Shown here piece by piece: positions 43,661 through 52,302 of a DNA stretch of 64,000 nt (positions are counted from its first letter, which is position 1; each line of letters starts with the position of its first letter). The notes beneath the pieces were generated by a model that did not search any database, had not been told where the DNA came from, and saw only the letters and a program-made list of their open reading frames with translations. The translations under genes and the position numbers were made by a program. The stretch is from Verrucomicrobiota bacterium (GTDB lineage: Bacteria; Verrucomicrobiota; Verrucomicrobiia; Limisphaerales; JAFGQR01), in contig JAFGQR010000064.1 of the NCBI GenBank assembly GCA_016935555.1, forward strand, positions 1 to 64,000, read 5' to 3'.

Positions 43661-43754
43661 GTACAGCGAGCCGCACGCTGGCACAGAGGCGCTTCGATCA
43701 ACACCGTACGCTTGCAGCCGGCTCAAGCTCCGAACAGTCTGAGCCCGCGGCTCG

Positions 43755-45038
43755 CTAGCTGTTGCGCATGAAGGGGGCGAACTCGCCGCACAGATGGGGC
43801 GGGATGCGGACTTTGAGGCGGGCGACGCTGCCGGTGTAGTCGTGTTCGACGACTTGGCCGACGGTGTGGAGGCGGGCGATGACGCCGGCGGCCTCATGCG
43901 GGACGCGCAGTTCGACGAACTCGCGGATGGGGCGCAGGAGGGTGCCCAGTTCGGCGCGGAGCGCGTCGAGGCCGGCGCCGTTGCGGGCGGAGATGCCGAC
44001 GGCGTGGGGGTATTGGTCGAGGAAGCGGCGGAGGATTTCGGGGCTGGCCAGCTGGTCGGTTTTGTTGAAGACCATGAGGGTCGGCTTGTTGGCCGCGCCG
44101 ATTTCGGCCAGGACGGCGTTGACGGCTTGGATTTGGCTGGCGGGCTGGGGGTGGCTGAGGTCGGTGACGTGCAGCAGGAGGTCGGCGGTGACGACCTCCT
44201 CGAGGGTGGCTTTGAAGGCCTCAACGAGGGAGTGGGGCAGCTTGCGGATGAAGCCGACGGTGTCGCTGAGGAGAACATTCTGGTTGCTGGGCAGGCGCAG
44301 CCGCCGGGTGGTGGGGTCGAGCGTGGAAAACAGTTTGTCTTCGGCGGCGATGCCGGCGCCGGTGAGCGTGTTGAGGAGGGTGGACTTGCCGGCGTTGGTG
44401 TAGCCGACGATCGAAGCCATCGGCCATTGGCGGCGCTGCCGTCCGGCGCGCTGGGTGGTGCGCTGGCGGCGCACCTGGTCGAGTTGCGCATGCAGCGCCA
44501 CGATGCGCTCCTGCACCCGGCGGCGGTCCGTTTCGAGTTGGGATTCGCCCTCGCCGCCCCGCAGGCCGATGCCGCCGGTCTGCCGCGAGAGGTGGCCCCA
44601 GTAGCGCGTCAGGCGGGGCAGCAGGTATTCGAGCCGAGCCAGTTCGACCTGCAGCTTGCCTTCGCGGGTGCGGGCGCGCCTCGAGAAGATCTCCAGAATC
44701 AGCGTCGTCCGGTCGAGCACCTTGCAGTCGAACAGCCGTTCCAGGTTGCGCGCCTGCGCCGCCGATAACTCGTCGTCGAACACGACGGTATCGACGCGCT
44801 GCTGGCGGCACCGTCGGCCGAACTCCTCAGCCTTGCCGCGCCCGATGAAGGTGGCTGCGAGGGGCGCCTCGAGTTTTTGAATTCCCTGGCCGACCACCTG
44901 GGCGCCGAGGGAGCCGACCAAGTCGCCCAGTTCCGCGAGAGAATCGCGCAGGTCCCAGGCGGGATGCGATTTGAGTTCGAGGCCGACGAGGAACACGCGG
45001 GCGGTCCGCCGTTCTGCGGTTTCAATCAGTGCTTTCAA
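43755..45038 (-). CDS. hflX: GTPase HflX
   Basis: 427 residues. HflX is a ribosome-associated GTPase that can split stalled ribosomes under stress. The protein has the N-terminal HflX domain (ELGDLVGSLGAQVVGQGIQ, IGRGKAEEF, VVFDDELSAAQARNLE), the helical linker LPRLTRYWGHLSRQTGG-IGLRGGEGESQLETDRR, and a G domain with GYTNAGKST (P-loop), DTVGF (G3) and NKTD (G4). It is full-length. The gene is the third of lgt-miaA-hflX on the minus strand; miaA and hflX are neighbours in many bacteria. Confidence 0.96.
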   Translation of the reverse strand: MKALIETAERRTARVFLVGLELKSHPAWDLRDSLAELGDLVGSLGAQVVGQGIQKLEAPLAATFIGRGKAEEFGRRCRQQRVDTVVFDDELSAAQARNLERLFDCKVLDRTTLILEIFSRRARTREGKLQVELARLEYLLPRLTRYWGHLSRQTGGIGLRGGEGESQLETDRRRVQERIVALHAQLDQVRRQRTTQRAGRQRRQWPMASIVGYTNAGKSTLLNTLTGAGIAAEDKLFSTLDPTTRRLRLPSNQNVLLSDTVGFIRKLPHSLVEAFKATLEEVVTADLLLHVTDLSHPQPASQIQAVNAVLAEIGAANKPTLMVFNKTDQLASPEILRRFLDQYPHAVGISARNGAGLDALRAELGTLLRPIREFVELRVPHEAAGVIARLHTVGQVVEHDYTGSVARLKVRIPPHLCGEFAPFMRNS

Positions 45039-45118
45039 TCGTCAGTGTTCGTCCATCCCGCCCTGTCGCCATCGCGACAGGAAGAAACATAGCACGGGCG
45101 GGGCCGGGAGAGAAGCCG

Positions 45119-46072
45119 CTATTTCCAGACTGCGGCGATGCGGTCCGCGACCGCCGCGGGCGTCTCTTCGGGGTCGACGTGCAGCCAGCAGAGCCGGGCT
45201 TGGTGCCGGAACCAGGTCATTTGGCGCCGGGCGAACTGCCATGTGCGCGTTTTCACGCGGCCGATGGTGTCGGCGAGGGTGTATTGGCCGCGGATGTGTT
45301 CGACGGCCTGCCGATAGCCGAGCGCCTGGAGGGCGACGGGGTTGTCGGCCAGTCCGGCAGCCAGCAACCGCCGGGTTTCGGCCACAAGGCCGCGAGCGAA
45401 CATGCCATCGACGCGGCGATGAATGCGTGCGCGCAAGTCGGCGGGCTGCCGGGCCAGGCCGAAGAAGGTCGGGGTGCCGGGACCGGGGGCGGGGGGGGCA
45501 GGCCACGGGGCGCGCTGGGAGGCGAGCGGCTGTGGGGTTTGGCGGATGACCTCGAGGGCGCGGATGACGCGCCGCGGGTTCTGGCGGTCGATGCGCTGGA
45601 AGGTGGCCGGGTCGCGCTGCTGCAGTTCGCGCAGCAGCGCCGGCATGGGCGTGGCCTCGAGTTCGGCGCGGAGGGCGGGGTTGGGGCCCGGGGCGGATCC
45701 CAGGCCTGCCAGGAAGGCTTGGAAGTAAAGGCCCGTGCCGCCGCAGAGGACGGGCAGGCGGCCGCGGGCCTGGATGTCGCGGACGGCCTGACGGGCGAGC
45801 GCCACGAAGCGTGCGGCGTCGAAGCGCTCGTGCAGTTCGAGGACATCGACCAGGTGGTGCGGGACGCGACGGCGGTCTTCGGGCGAGGGTTTGGCGGTGC
45901 CGATGTCGAGTCCGCGGTAGACCTGCATGGAATCCACCGACACGATTTCCCCTCCGAACCGCTCGGCGAGGACGAGGGCGACGTCGGACTTGCCGACGGC
46001 GGTTGGGCCGGCGAGGAGCAAGAGGCGGGGTGGGGATTTCACGGGGCGCAGCGCCGTCGCGCCGTTCGGCAT
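45119..46072 (-). CDS. miaA: tRNA dimethylallyltransferase
   Basis: 317 residues. MiaA puts a dimethylallyl group on adenosine-37 of tRNAs that read codons starting with U, the first step of ms2i6A synthesis. The P-loop GPTAVGKSD, the VDSMQVYRGLDIGTAKP motif with its catalytic Asp, GGTGLYFQAFL, and the later QNPRRVIRALEV and TRTWQFARRQMTWFR motifs are all present. The ATG opens MPNGATALRPV with a short extension before the P-loop. The gap to lgt is 12 bases and that to hflX is 80 bases, consistent with one transcript. Confidence 0.95.
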   Translation of the reverse strand: MPNGATALRPVKSPPRLLLLAGPTAVGKSDVALVLAERFGGEIVSVDSMQVYRGLDIGTAKPSPEDRRRVPHHLVDVLELHERFDAARFVALARQAVRDIQARGRLPVLCGGTGLYFQAFLAGLGSAPGPNPALRAELEATPMPALLRELQQRDPATFQRIDRQNPRRVIRALEVIRQTPQPLASQRAPWPAPPAPGPGTPTFFGLARQPADLRARIHRRVDGMFARGLVAETRRLLAAGLADNPVALQALGYRQAVEHIRGQYTLADTIGRVKTRTWQFARRQMTWFRHQARLCWLHVDPEETPAAVADRIAAVWK

Positions 46073-46084
46073 CCGATCGCGCGG

Positions 46085-46870
46085 TCAGCGGGGCGGGCGG
46101 GATGGGGGTGGGGATGGGGTCCGGGAGAGCCGCCACCACAGGGCTGCGCCGGCGAGGCCGATGAAGATGCCGGCGAACTGTCCCGGGGTGAAGATGCCCA
46201 GGACGAATTCGCTGGTGTAATCGCCACGGAAGCATTCGACGACGCTGCGGAGGACGGCGTAGCCGACGAGGTAGGCGGCGAAGACCTGGCCGTGGAACCG
46301 TTTGCGGCGGTAGAGTGTGGCCAGGGCGGCGTAGAGGGCGAGGCTGAGGAGGGACTCGTAGATCTGGGTGGGGTGGACGCCGACGCCGTGGGTGGGGTGG
46401 TCGGCGGGGAAGTGGATGGCCCAGGGCACCGTGGTGGGGCGGCCGTAGCAGCAGCCAAACATCAGACACCCCACGCGGCCAATGGCCTGTCCGAGGGGAA
46501 TGCTGGGGGCGAGGGCGTCGGCCAGCCGCCACAGGGGCATGAGCTTGAGCCGCACGTAGAGGACGATGGCCAGGGAGGCGCCGATCAGACCGCCATAGAA
46601 CACCAGACCGCCGTGGCGCACCATGAAGATGTCCGTCCACGGCCGGCCTGCAAACTGGTCGCCCCAATAGGTGATCACATAGAGGAGGCGCGCCCCCACG
46701 AGCGTGCCGAGGATCAGCCACACGCCGGCGTCCACGACGGCGTCGGGGCTCAGGGCATCGCGCACGCAGCGCCGGCTGGCGGTCCACAGGCCGACGACAA
46801 ACGCGAGGGCCATGAGGATGCCGTACCAGTAGATGGGCAGCGATCCAAGATGGAAGGCGACAGGATGCAC
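46085..46870 (-). CDS. lgt: Prolipoprotein diacylglyceryl transferase
   Basis: 261 residues with seven membrane segments. Lgt transfers diacylglycerol to the Cys of lipoprotein signals, the first step of lipoprotein maturation. Motifs include PVAFHLGSLPIYWYG near the N-terminus, HGGLVFYGGLIGA with the catalytic His, and AIGRVGCLMFGCCYGRPT, the Cys-rich version seen in several phyla in place of GRIGNFINGE. Several lipoproteins in this window (hydrolase, TolB-like, TRL-like) are clients. It is the first gene of the lgt-miaA-hflX group. Confidence 0.95.
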   Translation of the reverse strand: MHPVAFHLGSLPIYWYGILMALAFVVGLWTASRRCVRDALSPDAVVDAGVWLILGTLVGARLLYVITYWGDQFAGRPWTDIFMVRHGGLVFYGGLIGASLAIVLYVRLKLMPLWRLADALAPSIPLGQAIGRVGCLMFGCCYGRPTTVPWAIHFPADHPTHGVGVHPTQIYESLLSLALYAALATLYRRKRFHGQVFAAYLVGYAVLRSVVECFRGDYTSEFVLGIFTPGQFAGIFIGLAGAALWWRLSRTPSPPPSRPPR

Positions 46871-47018
46871 GCGGGGGGGATCCTAGGAGGTGGGGGGCCG
46901 GAGTTCAAACGCGAAATGGGCGGCGCAGCCTGGCGGGGAGCGGGTGGGAGGCGGAAGTCCTTTCCCCGCCCGGCGCGCGGCGGGGCAGCTCCCGGAGGCG
47001 GACCAAGCGGCGGTCGGG

Positions 47019-50000
47019 TCAATCGGCGGCGGTGTCGGGCGTGGGCGGCTGGTTCAGCAGCTTCCACACCCTGAGGGCTTCGGTGGCGCTCCAGGCCTGG
47101 GCGTCGCAGCCGCGCTGGGTGTGCGGTGCGTCGCCGTCGAGGATTTCGGGGATTTGGCCGCGGCAACCTTCGGCGAGGAGCTGGTCGAGGCTGCCGAGGT
47201 AGGCGCGCGCGGCGGCGCGGGCTTGGGGGGTGAAGTCCCAGGCGCGGGCGAGGGCTTCGCAGAAGGCGGGGAGTGTCCAGGTCCAGGCGGTGCCGTTATG
47301 GTAGGCGGGCTTGCGGCGGGTGTCTTCGTCACCCTCATAGCGGCCTTGGTAAGGCCGGTCGGGATCGTTGAGGAGGCGTCCGTCGGGCGCGTGGATGGGG
47401 AGCGGGGGGGAGACGGGCAGCGGGGCGAGGCTGCGGAGGGCGCCGGGGACGATGAGGTGGTGCTGGGCGGCGAGGACGCAGCGGCGGGCGCGTTCGCCGG
47501 TGAGGAGGCCGAGGCTGACGGCGAGCAGGCCATTGCTGCGCAGGGCGGTATCGGGGGCGGCGAGGGCGGCGGGCTGGCCGGGCTGGGCCGGCAGGACGTC
47601 GGCCAGGTAGCCGGGGCCGTCGAGCCAGAAGAGGCGTTCGACCGAGTCGAGGGCGCGCGCGGCGAGGTCGTTCCAGGGTTCGGCGGGGGTGGGTGTCTGG
47701 AGTCGGGCGAGTTGGCGAAGCAGGGCGATCCAGAGCACCTGGACTTCGACGGGGTAACCCTGGCGCGGGGTGCCTGCGGGGTGGTTGGTGTCCATCCACG
47801 TGAAGTGGGTGGGGCTGAAGACGAGGCCTGAGGCGGGATCGACGCGGATGCCGTTGGGGGTGCCGCGCAGGTAATGGGCGGCGATGGACTGGAGGACGTC
47901 GGCCATGGTGCGGCCGGCGCGGTTGACGGGCAATGCGTAGAGGTCGCCGGCGCGGGAGAGGCGGGCGGTGTCGTCGCACACCAGGCCATACCAGAGCGGG
48001 GCGTCGCTGGTTTCGCGGTTGGAGGCGTCTTCGCCGTGGATGGTATTGGGCAGGGTGCCGTGTTTTTCAAAGCGGCCGAAGACCTGGAGCAGTTGGCGGA
48101 CCTCGTCGGTCATGCCTGCGGCGAGCAGGCCGCGGGCGGCGATCAGCGAGTCGCGGCCCCAATCGAGAAACCACGGGTAGCCGGCAATGATGGTTTTGCC
48201 GGCGCCGCGCCGGGCCAGGAAGGCGTGGACGGCCAGGGCGAGCTGGCGTCCGAAGGCGTCGTCGGGGGGCAGTTGGGCCCGGGCGAGGGCGTGTTCGTTG
48301 GCCTGGTGGCGGAGCGTGTCGAACTGCGGCACGGTTTCGAGCACGGTTTCGTCCCAATCGGCGCTGAGGGTGAGGGTGGCGCGGGCGCCCTTGGGCATGG
48401 GCAGGTCGAACCAGCCTGGGCTGTAGGCGTCCTCGTGATCGGTCTGGCCGCGGGAACGTTCGACGGGGTGGTCGATGTGCATCGACCATTCCTGCTGGTG
48501 ATGGTAGGCGCCGGTGTCGCTGAACACGTGCAATTGGCGGTCGGCGGCGGGGGCGAAGGCGAAGCCGATGTGGCCGGCCAGCGGATGGCAATGCGAGGCG
48601 AAGTGCTGCTCGGTTTCGGGGGTCCGACGGGTTTCGGTGTGGAAACTGCGGTCGAGGATGTCCGGGCGCACGGTCAGGCTGACCTGCCGGCCCGCAGGCA
48701 GGTCCCGGCCGAAGCAGGGGGCGGCGGCGGGGCGGGCGAAGCGAAGGACGGTGGTGTTGCTTTGGGGCAGCATGTCTGCCGTGAGATGGATCTCCACGGT
48801 GCGCCCGTCTCCGGCGCCGGCGGCAAACACCCAGTGGGACGGCGGGCCCGGGCAGAAGCGGATCAGGCTGTCGTCGTTGAGCGGCGAGATGAAGCCGTCG
48901 GCGACCACCCAGGCGCGGATGCGTTTGACAAAGAGGTGGCGGTCGACGGGCACGCTGGGATGCAGGTTGGCGCCCAGCACGCAGTCGTATTTGGAGAGGG
49001 TCGTGCCCAGGTCCACCGGCAGGCGCGCCATGCCGCCGATGCCGTTGGTCAAAAGGACATGGCCCGGCGCTCGGGCCATCGTCGGGGCGTCGGTGTGGAA
49101 GTCGCGCCGGATGGCCAGCGTGTTCAGGTCGGGGTCGGGGGCCAGGAAGCGGAGCGCGGCGCGCACGGGGGCGGCGTGGCCGTCGTAGCGCTCGAGGCTC
49201 AGTTCGGCGCTGCCGGCCCGGGCCTGGTCTTGGGCGGGGAAACAGGCGACGTGGCCGGCGCGCACCTCGATCGATGGCTCATGGTGGGCGTGGCCGTCGA
49301 GGGTGAGCGTGGCGCGGAAGGGGACGGAATCTTCGAGCAGCAGCGCGTGGCCGGGGGGCACAGGGGTGACGCGGCGCGCGTCGGTCCATTGCCATCGGAC
49401 GAGGGCGGGGAAGGGTTGTGCGGCAGCGGCGTGTTCGAGGGCGCGGAGCAGATCCTGGCGGGCCAGCCTGGCGTCGAGGTTGGGGATGGCGGTGAGGAGA
49501 GCCGCGGGATCGGCGTCGACACGGGCGGCGAGGGCGCGCCAGTCGAACGGGCCGATTTGGTCGGTGTCCAGCTGGCGGCTTAGGGCGGTGAGGGCCCAGG
49601 CGGCCTGGGCGCGGGCGCGGCGGTAGGCGGCGCCGCCCAGGCCCTGGATATTGGGGGAGATGCCCAGGCAGCGGCAGGTGGCCGGAGGCAGTTCGAAGCG
49701 GACCTTGCCGTCGTCACTGGGCTGCGGACGGACCGTTTGCCGGGTCAGCCAGTCGAAACCCGGCTGGCCCATGTCGCGGTATTCGGTTTCGCTCAGCTCG
49801 AAGGTCTGGACGCGCTTCTCGTCGGTGTTGGCGAGGACCAGGAGAAAGTCGAGGCCTTCGGCGGAGAGGCGGCTGAGGGCGTAGACGGGGGCGTTGTCGG
49901 CGCTGAGGCGTTGGAGTTTGGCGCCGTCCAAGAAGCACGGGTGTTCGGCCAGGAGGCGGTTCAGCGCGGCCAGTTCGGGGACGAGGTTGAAGGGGTTGCC

Positions 50001-51410
50001 CCAGGCCAGGCCGCGGCTTTCATGGACGCGCAGCCGGTCGGTGGCGAGCCATTCGACGCCGGCGGTGAAGCCGTAGCCGCCGCTGACGCTGGTCAGGGCG
50101 CAGAGCTGGTTGCGCAGGAGGGACCAGGCGCGGCCCTTTTCCGCCAGACGCGGGTTGTCATGGGTTTCGCTGTAATGGACGTAGAGACCCACGCGGCCGG
50201 ACTGGCGCAGGCTGTAGTCGAGGTAGTGTGCGACGTCCTGCCCGGAATAGTTTTGGAACAGCTCCGAGTAGGCCCACTGCATGGAGCCTTCGGTCAGCAG
50301 GGCCTCGGTCGCTTCCCAGGAGCCGCCCAGACCCTCGAGCAGGAAAATCGTCTCCGGGAACTCGTCCAGCACACGGGCCGTGATGTATTGCCAGGCGGGC
50401 AAGGGGATTTTGTAGCCGGCATCGCAGCGGAAGCCGTCCACGCCGCGGCGGCACCAGGTCAGAAGGATGGCGCTGATTTTTTCCCAGAGGGCGGGCTGGT
50501 TCTGGTCGAGCTCGACCAGATCCTCCCAGGTGGTGCCCCAGGCGCCCGGGCTGGCAAAGGCGCCGTCGGGCCCGCGCACATACCACTCCGGGTGCGCTTC
50601 CTGGAGGCGGGCGCCCCAGCCGGTGTGGTTGGTGACGATGTCGAGGAACACGCGGCCGCCGCGGCAATGGGCGGCATAGGTGAGTTCGCGGAACTGGTCT
50701 ACGCCCGTGGTGCGCCTGTCGAATTCGACGAGGGCGGGATCGACGGCGGTGAGGTCCTGGGCGGCATAGGGGCTGCCGAAACGCCCGAAGCGCGCGTAGA
50801 CGGTCGGGGTCGGGTGGACGGGCAGCAGGTGCAGGATGCGGCAGCCCAGGGTGTCAAAGATGTGAGGCAGCAGGCGCACCAGGTCGCGCAGTCTGCCCGA
50901 AGGCGGGATGACAGTATAGCCGCGACGATCCAGCTCGGCCATGGGGAGGGCCACGGCCTTGTCGTCGACACGCTGGGCGGTTCGGGTGGGGCCGAACATG
51001 CGCACAAACGCGCAATACAGCGTGTTGCCGGCACGCACCGCGTCCGGGTGCACGCTCAGCCCGACGTCCGGCCCCTCGGGCCAGTGCTGCCAGCCGGACG
51101 CATCCACCGCATACGCCTTCGCCTGGAAATAGCCGGCTTCCGTCAGCGGCAGATCCAGCGTCCACCGCGTCCCCTCCGCGTTCATCCGCAGGTCGCGCCA
51201 GGAGGCGTCGACCAGTTTGAGCCGGCCGCTGTGGGCATGGATGATTTGCTGGCGGCGCACGACCGCGCGTCCCAGGTTGGTCCGCACATAGCCGCGCCAC
51301 CCCTCCGGCAGCGGACGCCCGCTGTCGAAGCGCAACTCGAATTGAACGCGGTCCCCGAGGAACCGCAGCCGGCGTTCGCCCGTGGCCGGCGCCATTTCCA
51401 GACGTTCCAT
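47019..51410 (-). CDS. Bifunctional glycogen debranching enzyme, GH13 fused to GH133 (amylo-1,6-glucosidase)
   Basis: 1463 residues. The first part is a GH13 glucanotransferase-like domain: LDIVTNH (256-262), GVDGFRCDAG (323-332, nucleophile Asp330), FLLEGLGG with acid/base Glu359, and YSETHDN (413-419, Asp418). After a beta-rich middle region (about 620-950) comes an amylo-1,6-glucosidase domain, with AGYPWFLDWGRDSL (about 1075), HGEDASNRETSDAPLWYG (about 1130) and WMDTNHPAGTPRQGYPVEVQ (about 1205). The order matches that of the two-activity debranching enzyme of eukaryotes (AGL), and it is expected to shorten and then remove alpha-1,6 branches. I see no other glycogen genes adjacent. The 140-base gap upstream of lgt holds nothing obvious. 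Confidence 0.9.
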   Translation of the reverse strand: MERLEMAPATGERRLRFLGDRVQFELRFDSGRPLPEGWRGYVRTNLGRAVVRRQQIIHAHSGRLKLVDASWRDLRMNAEGTRWTLDLPLTEAGYFQAKAYAVDASGWQHWPEGPDVGLSVHPDAVRAGNTLYCAFVRMFGPTRTAQRVDDKAVALPMAELDRRGYTVIPPSGRLRDLVRLLPHIFDTLGCRILHLLPVHPTPTVYARFGRFGSPYAAQDLTAVDPALVEFDRRTTGVDQFRELTYAAHCRGGRVFLDIVTNHTGWGARLQEAHPEWYVRGPDGAFASPGAWGTTWEDLVELDQNQPALWEKISAILLTWCRRGVDGFRCDAGYKIPLPAWQYITARVLDEFPETIFLLEGLGGSWEATEALLTEGSMQWAYSELFQNYSGQDVAHYLDYSLRQSGRVGLYVHYSETHDNPRLAEKGRAWSLLRNQLCALTSVSGGYGFTAGVEWLATDRLRVHESRGLAWGNPFNLVPELAALNRLLAEHPCFLDGAKLQRLSADNAPVYALSRLSAEGLDFLLVLANTDEKRVQTFELSETEYRDMGQPGFDWLTRQTVRPQPSDDGKVRFELPPATCRCLGISPNIQGLGGAAYRRARAQAAWALTALSRQLDTDQIGPFDWRALAARVDADPAALLTAIPNLDARLARQDLLRALEHAAAAQPFPALVRWQWTDARRVTPVPPGHALLLEDSVPFRATLTLDGHAHHEPSIEVRAGHVACFPAQDQARAGSAELSLERYDGHAAPVRAALRFLAPDPDLNTLAIRRDFHTDAPTMARAPGHVLLTNGIGGMARLPVDLGTTLSKYDCVLGANLHPSVPVDRHLFVKRIRAWVVADGFISPLNDDSLIRFCPGPPSHWVFAAGAGDGRTVEIHLTADMLPQSNTTVLRFARPAAAPCFGRDLPAGRQVSLTVRPDILDRSFHTETRRTPETEQHFASHCHPLAGHIGFAFAPAADRQLHVFSDTGAYHHQQEWSMHIDHPVERSRGQTDHEDAYSPGWFDLPMPKGARATLTLSADWDETVLETVPQFDTLRHQANEHALARAQLPPDDAFGRQLALAVHAFLARRGAGKTIIAGYPWFLDWGRDSLIAARGLLAAGMTDEVRQLLQVFGRFEKHGTLPNTIHGEDASNRETSDAPLWYGLVCDDTARLSRAGDLYALPVNRAGRTMADVLQSIAAHYLRGTPNGIRVDPASGLVFSPTHFTWMDTNHPAGTPRQGYPVEVQVLWIALLRQLARLQTPTPAEPWNDLAARALDSVERLFWLDGPGYLADVLPAQPGQPAALAAPDTALRSNGLLAVSLGLLTGERARRCVLAAQHHLIVPGALRSLAPLPVSPPLPIHAPDGRLLNDPDRPYQGRYEGDEDTRRKPAYHNGTAWTWTLPAFCEALARAWDFTPQARAAARAYLGSLDQLLAEGCRGQIPEILDGDAPHTQRGCDAQAWSATEALRVWKLLNQPPTPDTAAD

Positions 51411-51704
51411 CGTGAGGCGGGAGCATCAGGAAGCTTGCCAACGCATGCAACACTGGAAAGGGGAAGACAACGTTGTTCCCTGGCATGGGCGAGAAAGGAA
51501 AAACCCTCCTCCCACGGGGGGAGAGAGGGTTGGACGAGATGAGGGCCGCGCGCGCCTTGCAGCGGCCGCTCCAGCTCGGGAGGATGCCGACGGGCGTTGG
51601 GTTTTCCTGTGGCGCCGTCCCGGCCAGCGGAGAGTTGATCGATGGGACCAACGCGCGGCGGCGGCGGGCCTGGGAACCCGGGGCCCGTTCAGGATCCAGC
51701 GCTC
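51411..51704. other. Gap downstream of the TRL lipoprotein gene, imperfect hairpin only
   Basis: Near 51500-51532 AACCCTC...GAGAGAGGGTT pairs around a CCCACGGGGGG loop. There is no convincing gene. Confidence 0.5.
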
Positions 51705-52037
51705 TTAGTCACCGTAAACGGTCACCGTGTACTTGGCCCAGAAGAACAGGATGCGTTCGATCTTTTGGTCGACGTGATGGATCTTGGTGATCCCGGCGCT
51801 GGCCGCGGCGGCCTGGATGCTGGCGTCGCCGGTCGCAACGATCCCCAGGATCGAAGAGGCCGAGGCGCTGCCCGACTTGGTCGAGCCCGTGTTTGTTGTC
51901 ACCCAATGGGGCGTCGAGACCGACGTGTAGAGCCCTCCGGTGAGAGTTCCGCTTTGCGCCGAGGGCGCCACCATGGCGCAGCCGCTCAGGAAGACCGCCA
52001 GCGCGGCGACCGACGAATAGGCAATCAGTTTCTTCAT
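51705..52037 (-). CDS. TRL-like small lipoprotein
   Basis: 110 residues. The signal ends in a lipobox (AVFLSGC, Cys20). The mature part has GTLTGGLYTSVSTPH, then STKSGSASASSILGIVATGDASIQAAA and IKxH/VDxKI-like TKIHHVDQKIERILFFWAKYTVTVYGD, the pattern of the TRL (tRNA-associated locus) family. These short lipoproteins have no known function. No tRNA lies next to it here. The ribosome binding site is GAAAGAG, 7 bases before the ATG. Confidence 0.82.
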   Translation of the reverse strand: MKKLIAYSSVAALAVFLSGCAMVAPSAQSGTLTGGLYTSVSTPHWVTTNTGSTKSGSASASSILGIVATGDASIQAAAASAGITKIHHVDQKIERILFFWAKYTVTVYGD

Positions 52038-52145
52038 AGCTCTTTCGTTTTGTTGTTGTGCGTGATGTGTTTACTGCACGGGCCGCAGTGTGTTGGGAGG
52101 GTGGCCAAATCACAACACAATTTTTCAAGGAGTTGCCGCCGAAGA

Positions 52146-52193
52146 CCGAACGCCGAACGCCGCATCGCGACCAGACGCGACCAGACGCGACCA
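52146..52193. repeat. Short tandem arrays of 7 and 10 bases
   Basis: CCGAACG twice and CCGCATC form a 7-nt array at 52146-52166. A 10-nt array CGCGACCAGA follows, with nearly three copies up to 52193. The 7-nt units match, in reverse complement, the GTTCGGT heptads at 18921-18934. Confidence 0.7.
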
Positions 52194-52232
52194 CAGACAT
52201 GCGCGCGACTTCACGGAGGCTGCCATGGGCGG

Positions 52233-52260
52233 TTGACCTGTTGACCTGCACCGTTACGAT
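52233..52260 (+). promoter_or_regulatory. Candidate sigma-70 promoter for the URO-D-like gene
   Basis: TTGACC (52233-52238), a 16-base spacer and TACGAT (52255-52260) lie 43 bases before the start codon. A second TTGACC at 52241 is out of spacing. Confidence 0.45.
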
Positions 52261-52302
52261 TTTTCTTTGCTTTGGGGGGGCGCCGGTTTGGAATGGCGGG
52301 CC

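Larger units (their letters stand above)
43273..43754. repeat. Repeat-built intergenic island, no gene
   Basis: About 480 bases between the lipoprotein gene and hflX. It contains GAACATCGAATG (43310-43321, also at 18799-18810), the heptad element copy B at 43577-43630 and the AAAACCGC hairpin at 43642-43660. These three modules also occur in the island at 18.7-19.2 kb. No plausible gene was seen. Confidence 0.75.

Noticed and set aside
51705-52037. tRNA next to the TRL-like gene, expected from the family name
   Set aside because: No cloverleaf could be built in either flank.
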